A program made the position numbers and the translations under genes. From Natronincola ferrireducens (GTDB lineage: Bacteria; Bacillota; Clostridia; Peptostreptococcales; Natronincolaceae), in assembly GCF_900100845.1 (NCBI RefSeq), contig NZ_FNFP01000005.1, forward strand, positions 118,455-182,454: a stretch of DNA of 64,000 nt, written 5' to 3'. Below the pieces are notes generated by a model that ran no database searches, had not been told where the DNA came from, and saw only the letters and a list, made by a program, of their open reading frames with translations. The number at the start of each line of letters is the position of its first letter. Positions within the stretch are counted from its first letter, which is position 1. This document shows, one piece after another, positions 8,171 through 17,634 of this stretch.

Positions 8171-9661
8171 ATGATGGTTACATTACTAAAAAATGGTAAA
8201 TTTTTAAACTTAAAAGAAGAAAACTGGATACAAGGGGATATATTAATTAAAGATGGTAAAATTGCTGATATGGGTAATATTGATACCTGCAATTTAGAAA
8301 TTAATGAGACAATCGATGTAAGTAACAAGCTAATTATTCCTGGATTAATAAATGCCCATGTACATACTTATGCAGGTTTTTTAAAAGGAACCATTGATAG
8401 TGTACCACTGGATATTTATATGCTCTTAGCTATGGCGGGAGGGTCTTTTAGAAGTCCTAGGGAAATTTACGTATCAACAATGATAGATGCAATACAAATG
8501 CTAAAGACTGGAACAACCTCTGCCATCGATCATTTTTCTCAAAGACCTATTCAAGCTATTGAAGGTATTGATGCAGCAGCTCAAGCATTTATAGATGTTG
8601 GAATGAGGGCTACTATTGCTCCTATGTATTCAGACCTAAGTTTTTTTGAAACTGTACCCCTAGAAATAGGAGAGTTACCACAAGAGTTAAAAGGAAAGGC
8701 CAAGGGACCTATACAAACCCCTAAGGAATATGCAGAATTATGTAGAGAAGCTATTGAAAAATGGCATGGTAAAGATGGATTAATTAGAATAATGCTGGGG
8801 ACCGATGGACCTCAACGTTGTAGCAGAGAACTTTTAGACTTTACTAAAGGACTAGAAGAACAATATAAGATAGGGTGGCATACTCATGTTCTAGAAGCAA
8901 AGACCCAGGCTATCATGTCCCATCGCTTATATGGCAAGGGTTTAATTGAGTATATGGATGAACTAGGTTTAATAAATGAAAGAACATCCTTGGTTCATTT
9001 TATCTGGGTTTCTGAAAAAGAAATAGATATTGTCAAAGATAGGGGTGCCAATGTGGTCCACTGCCCAAGTACAGCCCTACATTTGGGAAGTGGTATAACA
9101 CCAGTTGACCAATTTATTCAAAAAGGTCTTAATGTTGCAATTGGTACAGATGGTGGCAACTGTGGCAATCTTAGCATGTTTGAAAAAATAAGATTAGCTG
9201 CCTTATTACACAAAGTTGGACAACCCAACTATGACCACTGGATTACAGCTATAGATGCTTTAAAGATGAATCTTAACAATGGAGCCCGTGCCATGATGCA
9301 AAGGGATGAAATTGGCAGTATCCAAGTAGGTAAGGAAGCGGATTTAGCTATATTAGATACCACCAGTATGCTATGGCAACCGATTAATAACATCACCCAT
9401 CAATTGGTTTATGGAGAAAGTGGAAGTTCTGTAGAAATGGTTTTTGTTAAAGGAAAAAAAGTAATCGAAAATGGTAAAGCTGTATTTGTAAATGAAGAAG
9501 ATATTATCTCAGAAGCAAGGGAAGCGGTGGAGAGGTTGCAATGGGATAATAAGGAGGCATTTGAATTAGCCAGAAGACAAATGCCTTATTTGAAAAAAAT
9601 GTATTTGCGAACTGTAAAAGAAGACGTAGGATTCAATAGATTTACTCGTCCTCTTTTATAG
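8171..9661 (+). CDS. ATZ/TRZ-type amidohydrolase (chlorohydrolase/aminohydrolase family)
   Basis: A metal-dependent hydrolase of the amidohydrolase superfamily, in the branch that includes SsnA, guanine deaminase and the triazine hydrolases AtzA, AtzB and TrzN. Landmarks are INAHVHTYAG (first metal HxH), WHTHVLEAK (metal His), LVHFIWVS (second His), VVHCPSTALHLGSG and GTDGGNCGN (metal Asp). The ATG at 8171 is chosen because AAAAGGA lies eight bases ahead; upstream TTG and ATG codons lack a site. It gives 496 residues. It could deaminate or dechlorinate a purine, pyrimidine or triazine; the substrate is not predictable. With the two enzymes at 950-3233 it makes three heterocycle-type hydrolases within 9 kb. 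Confidence 0.85.
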   Translation: MMVTLLKNGKFLNLKEENWIQGDILIKDGKIADMGNIDTCNLEINETIDVSNKLIIPGLINAHVHTYAGFLKGTIDSVPLDIYMLLAMAGGSFRSPREIYVSTMIDAIQMLKTGTTSAIDHFSQRPIQAIEGIDAAAQAFIDVGMRATIAPMYSDLSFFETVPLEIGELPQELKGKAKGPIQTPKEYAELCREAIEKWHGKDGLIRIMLGTDGPQRCSRELLDFTKGLEEQYKIGWHTHVLEAKTQAIMSHRLYGKGLIEYMDELGLINERTSLVHFIWVSEKEIDIVKDRGANVVHCPSTALHLGSGITPVDQFIQKGLNVAIGTDGGNCGNLSMFEKIRLAALLHKVGQPNYDHWITAIDALKMNLNNGARAMMQRDEIGSIQVGKEADLAILDTTSMLWQPINNITHQLVYGESGSSVEMVFVKGKKVIENGKAVFVNEEDIISEAREAVERLQWDNKEAFELARRQMPYLKKMYLRTVKEDVGFNRFTRPLL

Positions 9662-9867
9662 GAATATACTTGATACTTTTGTCCTTAAGGGTAAGGATGT
9701 CAAGAACCTTTAATTTACTTAAACAAAAGGGGATTATAACCCTATTAGTAGAACTAGGAAAAGAAAAGCAACTAGGCAAACTGCACAATGCAAGCTTATC
9801 TTTTTCATATAATAGTTCCATAGGATTTATATAAATCAAATGATATAATAAAATTACAAAAAAACGT

Positions 9868-9911
9868 TTCCAAACTAATTTGTAATTAGTTTGGAATTGT
9901 TTTGTGCTTTT
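9868..9911 (+). terminator. Terminator or attenuator before acetamidase gene
   Basis: A perfect 13-base stem, TTCCAAACTAATT (9868-9880) with AATTAGTTTGGAA (9884-9896), has a TGT loop and is followed by T-rich TTGTTTTGTGCTTTTTT. It lies about 210 bases after the amidohydrolase and 80 before the acetamidase start. The rest of 9662-9987 shows no gene. Confidence 0.7.
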
Positions 9912-9987
9912 TTCAAATTCTAATAATATTGAGCTGAGCAGAAAATTATTAGAAATTTTATAAATACCTATAGAAAGGATGGAGAAG

Positions 9988-10875
9988 ATGGATTTTATAT
10001 CAGATGAAAAAATTATACACAGTATGTCTTCAACCAATGAACCAATAGCCGAAGTAAAGCCAGGAGAAACTTTCGTTGTAAAAACTAGAGGACCTGGAAT
10101 ACCAGATGAAGTTTTTGAAAAGGATTATAGTGATGGACAATATCCTCAGCGTATTTTGTCAATTACTGGACCTATTTACATTCAAGATGCTGAGCCTGGT
10201 GATGTATTAGAAATTGCTATTAACGATATTGAGTTCGATGAAGAAGGAAAAATGTGGATGGGACAATGGATGGGGATTTTGATGGATGAAGTACAAAAAC
10301 CTTATCTGAGAAAAGTAAAAGTTAAGGATGGAAAGGCTTTCTTTTCAGAGGAAATTACCTTTCCTGTTAGACCGATGATAGGAACATTGGGGGTAGCTCC
10401 TTCTGAAGGAGAAATTGCTTGCCTATACCCAGGAGTTCATGGAGGCAATATGGATGTACCGTCGGTGGCACCAGGCAACAAGCTATATCTACCTGTTCAA
10501 GTGAAGGGAGCTTTGCTTGCCACAGGGGATGTTCATGCTGGCATGGGGGATGGAGAGGTTTTTGGAACAGGTATTGAAATTGGTAGTAAAGTTACCATGA
10601 CGGTTAATGTTATCAAAGGTAAAAAATTAAGACATCCTATGGTGGAGACCCCTAATAGTTATGAAATTATCGTGTCTAATGAAGATTTAGTAGAAGCAAC
10701 TAAAGAAGCAACTAGAGAAATGATTTCGTTTTTACAAGAAAGATTAAAGTTAACCTTTGAAGAAGCCTATGCATTGACAGGGCAGGTAGCAAACTTGAAG
10801 TTTGGACAAGTTGTGAATCCCATTTATACAATATCTATAGAAGTTAGCAAAAGTTTACTAGAAGGTCAACAATAA
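9988..10875 (+). CDS. Acetamidase/formamidase family protein
   Basis: FmdA/AmdA-family enzymes release ammonia from short amides such as formamide or acetamide. The 295-residue product carries typical segments: SITGPIYIQDAEPGDVLEI, GTLGVAPSEGE, PGVHGGNMDVPSVAPG, LLATGDVHAGMGDGE and TGIEIGSKVTM (each read separately along the protein). The ATG at 9988 is preferred to the one at 9979 because AAAGGA lies eight bases before it. It may take a linear amide produced by the ring-opening steps upstream; this is inference. The VUT-type transporter gene follows after about 34 bases and is probably co-transcribed. Confidence 0.9.
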   Translation: MDFISDEKIIHSMSSTNEPIAEVKPGETFVVKTRGPGIPDEVFEKDYSDGQYPQRILSITGPIYIQDAEPGDVLEIAINDIEFDEEGKMWMGQWMGILMDEVQKPYLRKVKVKDGKAFFSEEITFPVRPMIGTLGVAPSEGEIACLYPGVHGGNMDVPSVAPGNKLYLPVQVKGALLATGDVHAGMGDGEVFGTGIEIGSKVTMTVNVIKGKKLRHPMVETPNSYEIIVSNEDLVEATKEATREMISFLQERLKLTFEEAYALTGQVANLKFGQVVNPIYTISIEVSKSLLEGQQ

Positions 10876-10909
10876 AAGGATTTTTTCAAAATAAAAAGGA
10901 GGGAAAAAT

Positions 10910-11707
10910 ATGGGTCCATTAATTACAGGTCCATGGTCAGGAATACCTAATTTATTACTAACAAATATTTTTGGTTTAGCAGTTATTGCAACAGGTGCTT
11001 ATTTATCAGAAAAGCTTGGGAAAAAATATGCACCCTTTGTACTGGTTGGATTGTTATCAGGATTACAAATCATGGTTTCTTTTACATCGTCAAAATTTGT
11101 TGCTTTAACAGTAGGGGGAGTAGAGTTTTTCATTATTGCAGGTTCGTTAATGTATCCTATTCTTGCTTTAGGAGAGGACTACTTGAATGAATTTTATGGT
11201 AGAGAAATTGCTAAATCAGCTGTAACAGCACAATTTATAGTGCGAGCCTTATCTACAATTTTTCTAATTTGGTTAATATTCTTACCAGCACCATCCTTTG
11301 CTGAAGAAAACTTTACAATATTTAAGGATTTAATGGGTATTGTACCTAGAGTAGCGATTTCCAGTATGCTTGGTACATATATCGGAGGTCTCCTAAATGT
11401 TCACATCTTCGCTAAATTGAAGAAGAAAACAGAAGGTGGTATGCTTTGGCTCAGAACACTGGTTTCTACCATTGTAGGTCTTTTTGCAAATGCCATTATA
11501 TTTACGCTATTAGCTTTTGCCTTTACTGTTCCTGCTTCGGCTTTGTTACAGATGATTTTAATATCAGCAACAGTTCGTATTATAACAGGATTTTTAGAAA
11601 TTATTTTCCTATATGGTATGGCGATGCTAAGAGATAAGGGACTAATTTTACAAGCTGATGAACCTATTTTAGTAGGACCAGTAAAAAAAGATGAAGTAGT
11701 TAGTTAG
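10910..11707 (+). CDS. VUT family (YhhQ/queuosine-precursor type) membrane transporter
   Basis: A 265-residue integral membrane protein with about six to seven helices. The segment YPILALGEDYLNEFYGREIA matches the signature loop of the VUT/YhhQ family, and LWLRTLVSTIVG matches its second conserved loop. Known members take up 7-deazaguanine precursors of queuosine, which are nitrogen heterocycles. Here the gene follows the acetamidase by 34 bases behind AAAAAGGAGGG, and no queuosine synthesis gene is near. It may therefore import the heterocycle handled by this cluster. A housekeeping preQ0/queuine carrier remains possible. Confidence 0.75.
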   Translation: MGPLITGPWSGIPNLLLTNIFGLAVIATGAYLSEKLGKKYAPFVLVGLLSGLQIMVSFTSSKFVALTVGGVEFFIIAGSLMYPILALGEDYLNEFYGREIAKSAVTAQFIVRALSTIFLIWLIFLPAPSFAEENFTIFKDLMGIVPRVAISSMLGTYIGGLLNVHIFAKLKKKTEGGMLWLRTLVSTIVGLFANAIIFTLLAFAFTVPASALLQMILISATVRIITGFLEIIFLYGMAMLRDKGLILQADEPILVGPVKKDEVVS

Positions 11708-11783
11708 TTTCTTGATAAATAGATTAAGATTATAGTAATCTAGATTATAGAAAATAGCCTAGAAAAAAACATAATTATAACTG

Positions 11784-11843
11784 CCCCATTAAGTCTATAC
11801 CGATAATAGGTTTGTATAAGACACTTGATGGGGTGATTTTTAT
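11784..11843 (+). terminator. Terminator after VUT transporter gene
   Basis: CCCCATTAAGT...CTATACC pairs with GGTTTGTATAAG...ACTTGATGGGG as a long imperfect stem, followed by TGATTTTTATTT. A TTGAAG/TATAAC promoter candidate (11844-11871, 16-base spacer) follows for the esterase gene. Confidence 0.7.
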
Positions 11844-11998
11844 TTGAAGGCAATTGATGGAATAGTATAACTATAATTTATGTAAAAATTTTATACCAAT
11901 AGAAAAATAATATAAAAGTCAATACAGAAGATATTTAGTATAGATTCTTTATATTATTTAAGGAATATGAGTCTTGTAGAAAATGGAGGAACTAAAAA

Positions 11999-12874
11999 AT
12001 GAATACAATAAAGGAAACCTGTATATATAAAAACGTGAATAATTGCTGTATAAAAGCCGATCTATATCTTATTGAAAACAAAAAAGCACCAGTAATTATG
12101 TACATTCACGGCGGCGGCTTAATATGGGGAAGTAGAGAAAGTATTTTAGGACAGCAGGTGAAACTATACAACGAGGCCGGCTTCAACGTCATTTCTATCG
12201 ATTATAGAGTAGCACCAGAAACAAAGTTGGAAAGTATTTTAGAGGATATTAAGGATGCTATCAATTGGGTTAAGGTGGAATGTACAAAGAAATACAATAT
12301 AAATGCAGAAAAAATAGCTGTCGTAGGGAGTTCAGCAGGGGGGTATTTAGCTCTAATGACGGGAACTTTTGTAGATAAGCCTAAAGCGATAGTATCCTTT
12401 TATGGATATGGCAACCTATTAGACGATTGGTGTATTCAGCCCCACAGTTTTTATTGTAGAGAAATAATGATAAGTACAAAAGAAGCCCAAAATTACGTTA
12501 GTGATGGGGCTATCTCAGAAGGGGGGAGAGAAAGGTGGCTGTATTATTTATACTGTAGACAAAAGGGTGTTTGGACAAACGAAATAAGTGGCTATGATGT
12601 AGTTAAGGACAAAGAAAAGCTGCTAGACTTTTGTCCTATAAATAAAATTGGAAAAGATTATCCTCCTACGATGCTTCTACATGGGGATAAAGATGATGAC
12701 GTTCCCTTCCAAGAATCTCTATTACTAAAGGAGAAGCTTGATGAGATGGAGGTTGAAAATAAATTAATTTTACTTAAAGGAAAGGGCCATGATTTTGATT
12801 GTCAAATGGAGGACATAGAAGTGAAAACAGCATTTAATAATGTAATCTTATTTTTAAAGGAGCATTTAAGATAA
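11999..12874 (+). CDS. Alpha/beta hydrolase, acetyl-esterase-like
   Basis: A cytoplasmic esterase-type hydrolase of 291 residues without signal peptide. It shows the oxyanion-hole motif HGGG (in YIHGGGLIWGS), the nucleophile elbow GSSAGG in VVGSSAGGYLAL, an acid region HGDKDDDVPF and a catalytic His in GKGHDFD, so the triad looks complete. The family cleaves carboxylic esters and sometimes amides. GGAGG lies ten bases before the ATG. It has its own candidate promoter and need not belong to the heterocycle pathway. Confidence 0.82.
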   Translation: MNTIKETCIYKNVNNCCIKADLYLIENKKAPVIMYIHGGGLIWGSRESILGQQVKLYNEAGFNVISIDYRVAPETKLESILEDIKDAINWVKVECTKKYNINAEKIAVVGSSAGGYLALMTGTFVDKPKAIVSFYGYGNLLDDWCIQPHSFYCREIMISTKEAQNYVSDGAISEGGRERWLYYLYCRQKGVWTNEISGYDVVKDKEKLLDFCPINKIGKDYPPTMLLHGDKDDDVPFQESLLLKEKLDEMEVENKLILLKGKGHDFDCQMEDIEVKTAFNNVILFLKEHLR

Positions 12875-12998
12875 CTCTTTTATAATTTCATAAAATCTTT
12901 AAGCTTCATTAAAGCCTCAAGAAGTTTGAAGTAAGTAAAAGTTAACAATGAAATCCCCTTTTGAAGATGATTTTCTAATCGTCAATATTGTTAAAAAA

Positions 12999-13035
12999 TT
13001 TTTAGAGGTTTTCATACAATGAAAGCCTCTAAAAA
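12999..13035 (+). terminator. Stem-loop downstream of esterase
   Basis: TTTTTAGAGG-T-TTTCAT pairs with ATGAAA-G-CCTCTAAAAA, a 16-base stem with one mismatch. The flanking A and T runs would serve either strand. Confidence 0.6.
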
Positions 13036-13041
13036 ATAAAT

Positions 13042-13058
13042 TTGTGCAATATGCCCAA
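13042..13058. promoter_or_regulatory. Operator candidate upstream of first TAXI operon
   Basis: TTGTGCAATATGCCCAA matches 16 of 17 bases of the core of the inverted repeat at 4830-4846 upstream of dctP, which suggests a common regulator. The rest of 13060-13300 shows no supported gene. Confidence 0.5.
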
Positions 13059-13237
13059 TAAATTTAAAGTGTTTTGTGATAACAATACAATGAAAATACA
13101 ATTAACCCGTGATATAATTAAGTTATAAAAACATTCGATGTTTTTAGACATAATTCGTCAAAAAATATTGCCTAAGTTTTAACAAACACCAATAATACTG
13201 ATTAATATGGAGGTGATTGCTAAAAGGTCTATTTCAG

Positions 13238-13263
13238 TAAAGGAAAACGTTTTAAAAGGGTTT
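13238..13263. promoter_or_regulatory. cre-like element shared with the dctP operon
   Basis: TAAAGGAAAACGTTT followed by AAAAGGGTT repeats the element at 5047-5072. It lies about 50 bases before the TAXI receptor start. Confidence 0.4.
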
Positions 13264-13303
13264 TACATATGATTTTAATAATAAAGATAGGTGGGATATG
13301 AAA

Positions 13304-14305
13304 ATGAAAAAAAACTTTATGGTTTGGATTTGTATCGTACTCATTGCTGCATTATTGGTGGGTTGTAGTGGTGGAGGTAATGAAGCTTCCGGTGAAGAAG
13401 GAAACGGTGGGGCTAAAAGAAGAGAAAGTGTATCTTTTGCTACTAGTGGACAAGGTGGAACCTTCTATGTTGCAGGTTCAGGAATTGCTTCCTTAGTAAG
13501 CTCTAAGGTTGATGGACTTCAGGTTACAGCAGAAGTAACCCAAGGGGTTGTAGAAAACGTACGTCTTATGGCAACTGGTCAATCAGAAATGGGCTTTTCC
13601 TATGGTTCTACAGCCTATAATATGCAAAGAGGTTTAGCAGAATTTGAAGGACAACAATATGACGGTCTAAGGGCAGTAGCAAATATCCATGATGGTGCCC
13701 TACACTTTGTTACTTTAGAAAGAACAGGTATAAAAACTTTAGATGATTTAGTAGGTAAAAAAGTATCTGTTGGACCTCAGGGATCAGGAAGTGCAGCAGT
13801 AGCAGAAGAGTTTTTGACAGGTGTAGATTTATTTGATGCAATAGATATTCAATACTTAGGATTTAATGACTCTGCTTCAGCCCTTAGGGATGGACATATC
13901 GATGCTTTTATTATTGGAGGTACAACACCAGTACCAGCTTTAATTGAATTAGAGGCATCCCATAAAATGACATTAATTCCAGTGGATGAGGCAAGGATAC
14001 AACAGTTTTTAGAAGCTCATCCCTACCATGTTCCTTATACTATTGCTGCAGAAGCCTATGAAAGTATTTCTGAGCCTGTACAAACAGTAGGTTATACAGT
14101 AATATGGGTGGCAAACGAGGATGTTCCAGAATGGGTAGTGCATGAAATGCTACAGGTGATGTTTGATGATGAAGGTAGAAACTATCTACAGAATGTTCAA
14201 GCTGGCTTTAAAGAAATGTCTCCTGGTATCGACAGATTCCAACATATTGCTCTTCCCCTTCATCCAGGAGCTGAGAAGTATTATAAGGAAGAAGGTTTAA
14301 TGTAA
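13304..14305 (+). CDS. TAXI-type TRAP substrate-binding lipoprotein (first)
   Basis: A TAXI-family receptor of 333 residues that feeds the fused permease encoded next. It begins with a lipoprotein signal ending in LLVGC, then GQGGTFYVAGSGIASLV (ligand-site glycine-rich start), GQSEMGFSYGSTAYN, VGKKVSVGPQGSGS and HPGAEKYYKEEGLM at the C terminus. TAXI systems are reported to transport glutamate and other small acids; the ligand here is unknown. The ATG at 13304 is preferred to that at 13298 because AGGTGGG lies eight bases ahead of it. The upstream region shares two elements with the dctP operon. Confidence 0.92.
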   Translation: MKKNFMVWICIVLIAALLVGCSGGGNEASGEEGNGGAKRRESVSFATSGQGGTFYVAGSGIASLVSSKVDGLQVTAEVTQGVVENVRLMATGQSEMGFSYGSTAYNMQRGLAEFEGQQYDGLRAVANIHDGALHFVTLERTGIKTLDDLVGKKVSVGPQGSGSAAVAEEFLTGVDLFDAIDIQYLGFNDSASALRDGHIDAFIIGGTTPVPALIELEASHKMTLIPVDEARIQQFLEAHPYHVPYTIAAEAYESISEPVQTVGYTVIWVANEDVPEWVVHEMLQVMFDDEGRNYLQNVQAGFKEMSPGIDRFQHIALPLHPGAEKYYKEEGLM

Positions 14306-14319
14306 TAAAGAAATATGAC

Positions 14320-14355
14320 AATATATTAGTAGGGCTAATGCCCTACTAATATATT
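14320..14355 (+). terminator. Intercistronic stem-loop, TAXI receptor/permease
   Basis: A perfect 16-base stem, AATATATTAGTAGGGC (14320-14335) with GCCCTACTAATATATT (14340-14355), has a TAAT loop and no T-run. It probably stabilises the receptor mRNA or limits read-through to the permease. Confidence 0.65.
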
Positions 14356-14427
14356 GAAAGTAATAGATTGCTTTAAGTTTATAATCGACACAAAAATGTA
14401 ACATAACAATAAAGGAGGTTTATTGAT

Positions 14428-16296
14428 TTGCAAACAAAGCTTAATAAACAAATGATTATTAATATACTTGCTGCAACATTTTCCGGCGTATATATCTATC
14501 AAGCAGCTTTTGGTTTTTGGCAAGCCCATATCAGCCGTGGATTATATATTTTATTTGCCCTTGTACTTACCTTTTTAATTAATCCTAAGAGAAAAGGAGA
14601 AACTACACCTATTCTTCAGGCGATAGATTTGACCCTTATTGCAGTTTCCTGTGTAACAATACTCTACTATATGAAGAATTTTCCTAATATGGCGAAGAGT
14701 GCAGGTATGCCTTTAGGGACAACTGAACTTATTATGGGGATATTGGCTGTCATCCTAGTTTTGGAGGCTGGACGAAGAAGTGTAGGTTGGTCTTTAAGTA
14801 TTATCGCTTCAGTATTTATAGTTTATAACTATTTTGGAAATTATATGCCAAACATTATTTATCATCGTGGATATAGTGTGAATAGAATTGTTAGTGTTAT
14901 GTATGGAAGTACCGATGGTATTTTTGGTTCCGTTGCCAGTGTATTTTCAACCTTTATATTCTTATTCATTATTTTTGGCTCTTTTTTACAAAAGTCTGGA
15001 GCAGGACAATTTTTTATTGAGTTATCTAAAGCTGCTGTTGGAAGATTTACTGGAGGTGCTGGCCAGGCAGCTGTTGTTTCTAGCGGAATCCTAGGCTCAA
15101 TTATGGGATCTTCCACTGCAAATACAGCAATAACAGGTGCTGTTACCATCCCCCTTATGGTTTCCAATGGCTATAAAAAACACGTAGCAGCAGGGGTAGA
15201 GGCAGTTGTCTCCATTGGAGGACAATTTCTACCACCTATTATGGGAGCAGCAGCCTTCTTGATGGCAGCCTTTATCGGTGTTCCTTATATAGAAATTGCT
15301 AGAGCGGGTTTAATCCCAGCTTTACTCTTCTTTGTTAGTATGATTTTTATGGTATACCTTGAAGCAAAACGATCTGGCTTAAAGGGACTTCCAAAGGAAG
15401 AAATCCCTAAGGCAAGTGATGTTTTAAAATCTGGATGGTATTTCTTTATACCGATAACAATTATTGCATATTTCTTAGGGATGGGATATTCTCCTTCTAT
15501 GGCAGGGTTTTGGGCAATCGTTTCAACCTATGTAGTATCCTTTTTCAATAAAGAAAATCGTATGTCGGTAAAGGATGTGTATATGGCATTAGTTGATGGA
15601 GCCAAGGGTGCTTTAGCGATGTCAACGACAGCAGGAATTGTAGGGATTTTAGTAGCTGCCATTTCCTTACCAGGATTAGGGATGAAATTTAGTTCCATCA
15701 TATTAGAACTTGCAGGAGGAAGACTACCTATAGCTTTACTTCTAGTAATGATAGCTAGTTTCTTTTTAGGAATGGGTATGAATGTAACGTCTGCCTACCT
15801 ATTATTAGTAACACTAGCAGCCCCAGCTTTAGTAGATATGGGTGTTCCAATGATAGCAGCCCACTTCTTTGTATTCTGGACCAGTCAGCTGGCTGTAATT
15901 ACGCCACCAGTATGTCTTTCAGCCTATGTGGCAGCAGCCATAGCGGAGGCAGATGTATGGGAGACAGGATGGTATTCTCTGAGAATGGGTTTAGCCATCT
16001 ATTATTTACCGATAATGTTTGTATACATTCCTTCTCTATTATGGATTGGAGAGCCTAGTCAAATCTTCTTGGCTGCTTTAACAGCTCTATTAGGGGTATT
16101 AAGCTTCTCAGCTTTAACCCAAGGTTATTTATTATTAAGCACGAATTTACATGAAAGAATCATGCTAGGTATTGCTTCTCTTAGCCTGATGTTCTATGGT
16201 GTGTATTCAGATATAATAGGTTTAGGCTTAGTTGTAGCAGTTGTTGCATTACAGTTGTTAAGAAAAAATAAAAAGACTGCAGTTGTTACAGAGTAA
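14428..16296 (+). CDS. TRAP transporter fused 4TM/12TM permease (first)
   Basis: A fused DctQ-DctM permease of 622 residues, as usual for TAXI systems: an N-terminal four-helix part, then the 12-helix part. Landmarks include VLEAGRRSVGWSL, FIFLFIIFGSFLQKSG, GGAGQAAVVSSGILGSIMGSS, GGQFLPPIMGAAAFLMA and ITPPVCLSAYVAAAIAEAD. The start is TTG at 14428, nine bases behind AAAGGAGG; no ATG fits. Unlike the second system, no DUF1850 gene sits between receptor and permease. Confidence 0.92.
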   Translation: MQTKLNKQMIINILAATFSGVYIYQAAFGFWQAHISRGLYILFALVLTFLINPKRKGETTPILQAIDLTLIAVSCVTILYYMKNFPNMAKSAGMPLGTTELIMGILAVILVLEAGRRSVGWSLSIIASVFIVYNYFGNYMPNIIYHRGYSVNRIVSVMYGSTDGIFGSVASVFSTFIFLFIIFGSFLQKSGAGQFFIELSKAAVGRFTGGAGQAAVVSSGILGSIMGSSTANTAITGAVTIPLMVSNGYKKHVAAGVEAVVSIGGQFLPPIMGAAAFLMAAFIGVPYIEIARAGLIPALLFFVSMIFMVYLEAKRSGLKGLPKEEIPKASDVLKSGWYFFIPITIIAYFLGMGYSPSMAGFWAIVSTYVVSFFNKENRMSVKDVYMALVDGAKGALAMSTTAGIVGILVAAISLPGLGMKFSSIILELAGGRLPIALLLVMIASFFLGMGMNVTSAYLLLVTLAAPALVDMGVPMIAAHFFVFWTSQLAVITPPVCLSAYVAAAIAEADVWETGWYSLRMGLAIYYLPIMFVYIPSLLWIGEPSQIFLAALTALLGVLSFSALTQGYLLLSTNLHERIMLGIASLSLMFYGVYSDIIGLGLVVAVVALQLLRKNKKTAVVTE

Positions 16297-16391
16297 CTAA
16301 CAATTAATACAGTAGTCAATTAATAACAAATTTGATTTGTCCTTTTCAAGAAAAACTATTAAGTAGTAATAGAATTTATAAGTAAGGATAA

Positions 16392-16452
16392 ACCCTAGTA
16401 AACGGATATAGATGCAAACGCATATATGTCTATTTGCTAGGGTAATTTTATT
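16392..16452 (+). terminator. Long imperfect hairpin after first TAXI operon
   Basis: ACCCTAGTAAACGG... (from 16392) pairs with ...TATTTGCTAGGGT (to 16443) over about 24 positions with G-U pairs and a few mismatches, then AATTTTATT. It probably ends the operon. The remaining AT-rich DNA to 16683 shows no gene. Confidence 0.6.
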
Positions 16453-16683
16453 GAATCAATTGTTGATTTTAGATAGGATTTATAGGTTTTTAAAGGCTTT
16501 CTTAATTTAATAGATTAATTTACAGAAATTATTGGTTATCTAAAATTGTATAAAGTCTATAATCTCCTATTTAGTTATAAAAAAATATTTATAAAATATT
16601 TATCTATACATTATAAATAAGGTATAATAATAAGAAGCCCCTCACAAGAACAACTAATTCCTACTATAATAAAGGATGATACA

Positions 16684-17577
16684 ATGGAAATATATTATAT
16701 TGATAGAAAAACTGGAGAAAAAAAAAGAGAAACTGTAGCTGGTGACAAATATTTACGCTGGATGTATGAAACAAAAACAGGAACTAATCTTTTAGAAGCA
16801 ATAATAAAGAGAAAATTATTTTCTACTATATATGGCAAAATACAAGATCTATCCCTAAGCAGAAGAAAAATATCTGATTTCATTAAAAACCTAGAAATTG
16901 ACATGACTGAAGCAGAATATGAGGATTTAAAACATTACAAAAATTTTAATGACTTTTTTACCAGAAGACTAAAAAAGAATAGTCGACCTATATGTCAAGA
17001 GAAGGATAGTTTTATCTCGCCGGGAGATGGAAGGATTTTTGCCTATGAAAATATTAATGTTGAAAAAATTTTGCAGGTGAAGGGACAACAATATCCTTTA
17101 TGGAAACTAATAGAGGATAGAGGATTAGCAGAGGAATATGCCGGAGGCACCTGTATTGTTGTAAGGCTAAACCCTGCAGATTATCATCGGTTTCATTTCC
17201 CTGATGATGGCATACCTGATTCTTCGATAAAAATCACAGGGGCTTACTACTCAGTAAATCCCATAGCTTTAAGAAAAAGGACAGGTATATACTGTGAAAA
17301 CAAAAGAGAAATAACCATATTCCAATCAAAAAATTTTGAGGAAATTGTTATGATCGAGGTTGGAGCCACCTGTGTAGGCACCATTATACAGACATATCAG
17401 CCGGGAAAAACTGTAAAAAAAGGAGAAGAAAAGGGTTATTTTAAATTTGGTGGTTCTACAGTCATATTATTTTTAAAGAAAAATAGGATAAAAATAGATG
17501 AGGATATTATTAACAATACAAATCAAGGCTTTGAAACAAAGGTTAAGATGGGGGAAAAAATAGGTGTAAAAATATAA
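16684..17577 (+). CDS. psd: Phosphatidylserine decarboxylase
   Basis: Makes phosphatidylethanolamine from phosphatidylserine at the membrane. The 297-residue proenzyme shows [40 protein letters not shown] and a C-terminal [11 protein letters not shown]. Its GGST corresponds to the LGST self-cleavage site, where the Ser becomes the pyruvoyl group; Gly replacing Leu is a variation seen in longer clostridial forms, as far as I recall. The ATG follows AAAGGATGAT. It stands alone between the TAXI operon and the minus-strand rubrerythrin; no phosphatidylserine synthase gene is visible nearby. Confidence 0.93.
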   Translation: MEIYYIDRKTGEKKRETVAGDKYLRWMYETKTGTNLLEAIIKRKLFSTIYGKIQDLSLSRRKISDFIKNLEIDMTEAEYEDLKHYKNFNDFFTRRLKKNSRPICQEKDSFISPGDGRIFAYENINVEKILQVKGQQYPLWKLIEDRGLAEEYAGGTCIVVRLNPADYHRFHFPDDGIPDSSIKITGAYYSVNPIALRKRTGIYCENKREITIFQSKNFEEIVMIEVGATCVGTIIQTYQPGKTVKKGEEKGYFKFGGSTVILFLKKNRIKIDEDIINNTNQGFETKVKMGEKIGVKI

Positions 17578-17580
17578 ATA

Positions 17581-17611
17581 AAAAAGGTTAAGGAGTTTCC
17601 TCAACCTTTTT
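17581..17611. terminator. Bidirectional terminator between psd and rubrerythrin
   Basis: AAAAAGGTTAAGGA (17581-17594) pairs with TCCTCAACCTTTTT (17598-17611) with one mismatch. A and T runs on both sides suit both convergent genes. Confidence 0.8.
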
Positions 17612-17634
17612 ATTTATACATAACAATTAAATAA

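Noticed and set aside
13207..13272. 21-residue leader peptide frame before the first TAXI gene
   Set aside because: No ribosome binding site, and the similar region before dctP does not keep the frame, so the similarity is at DNA or RNA level.
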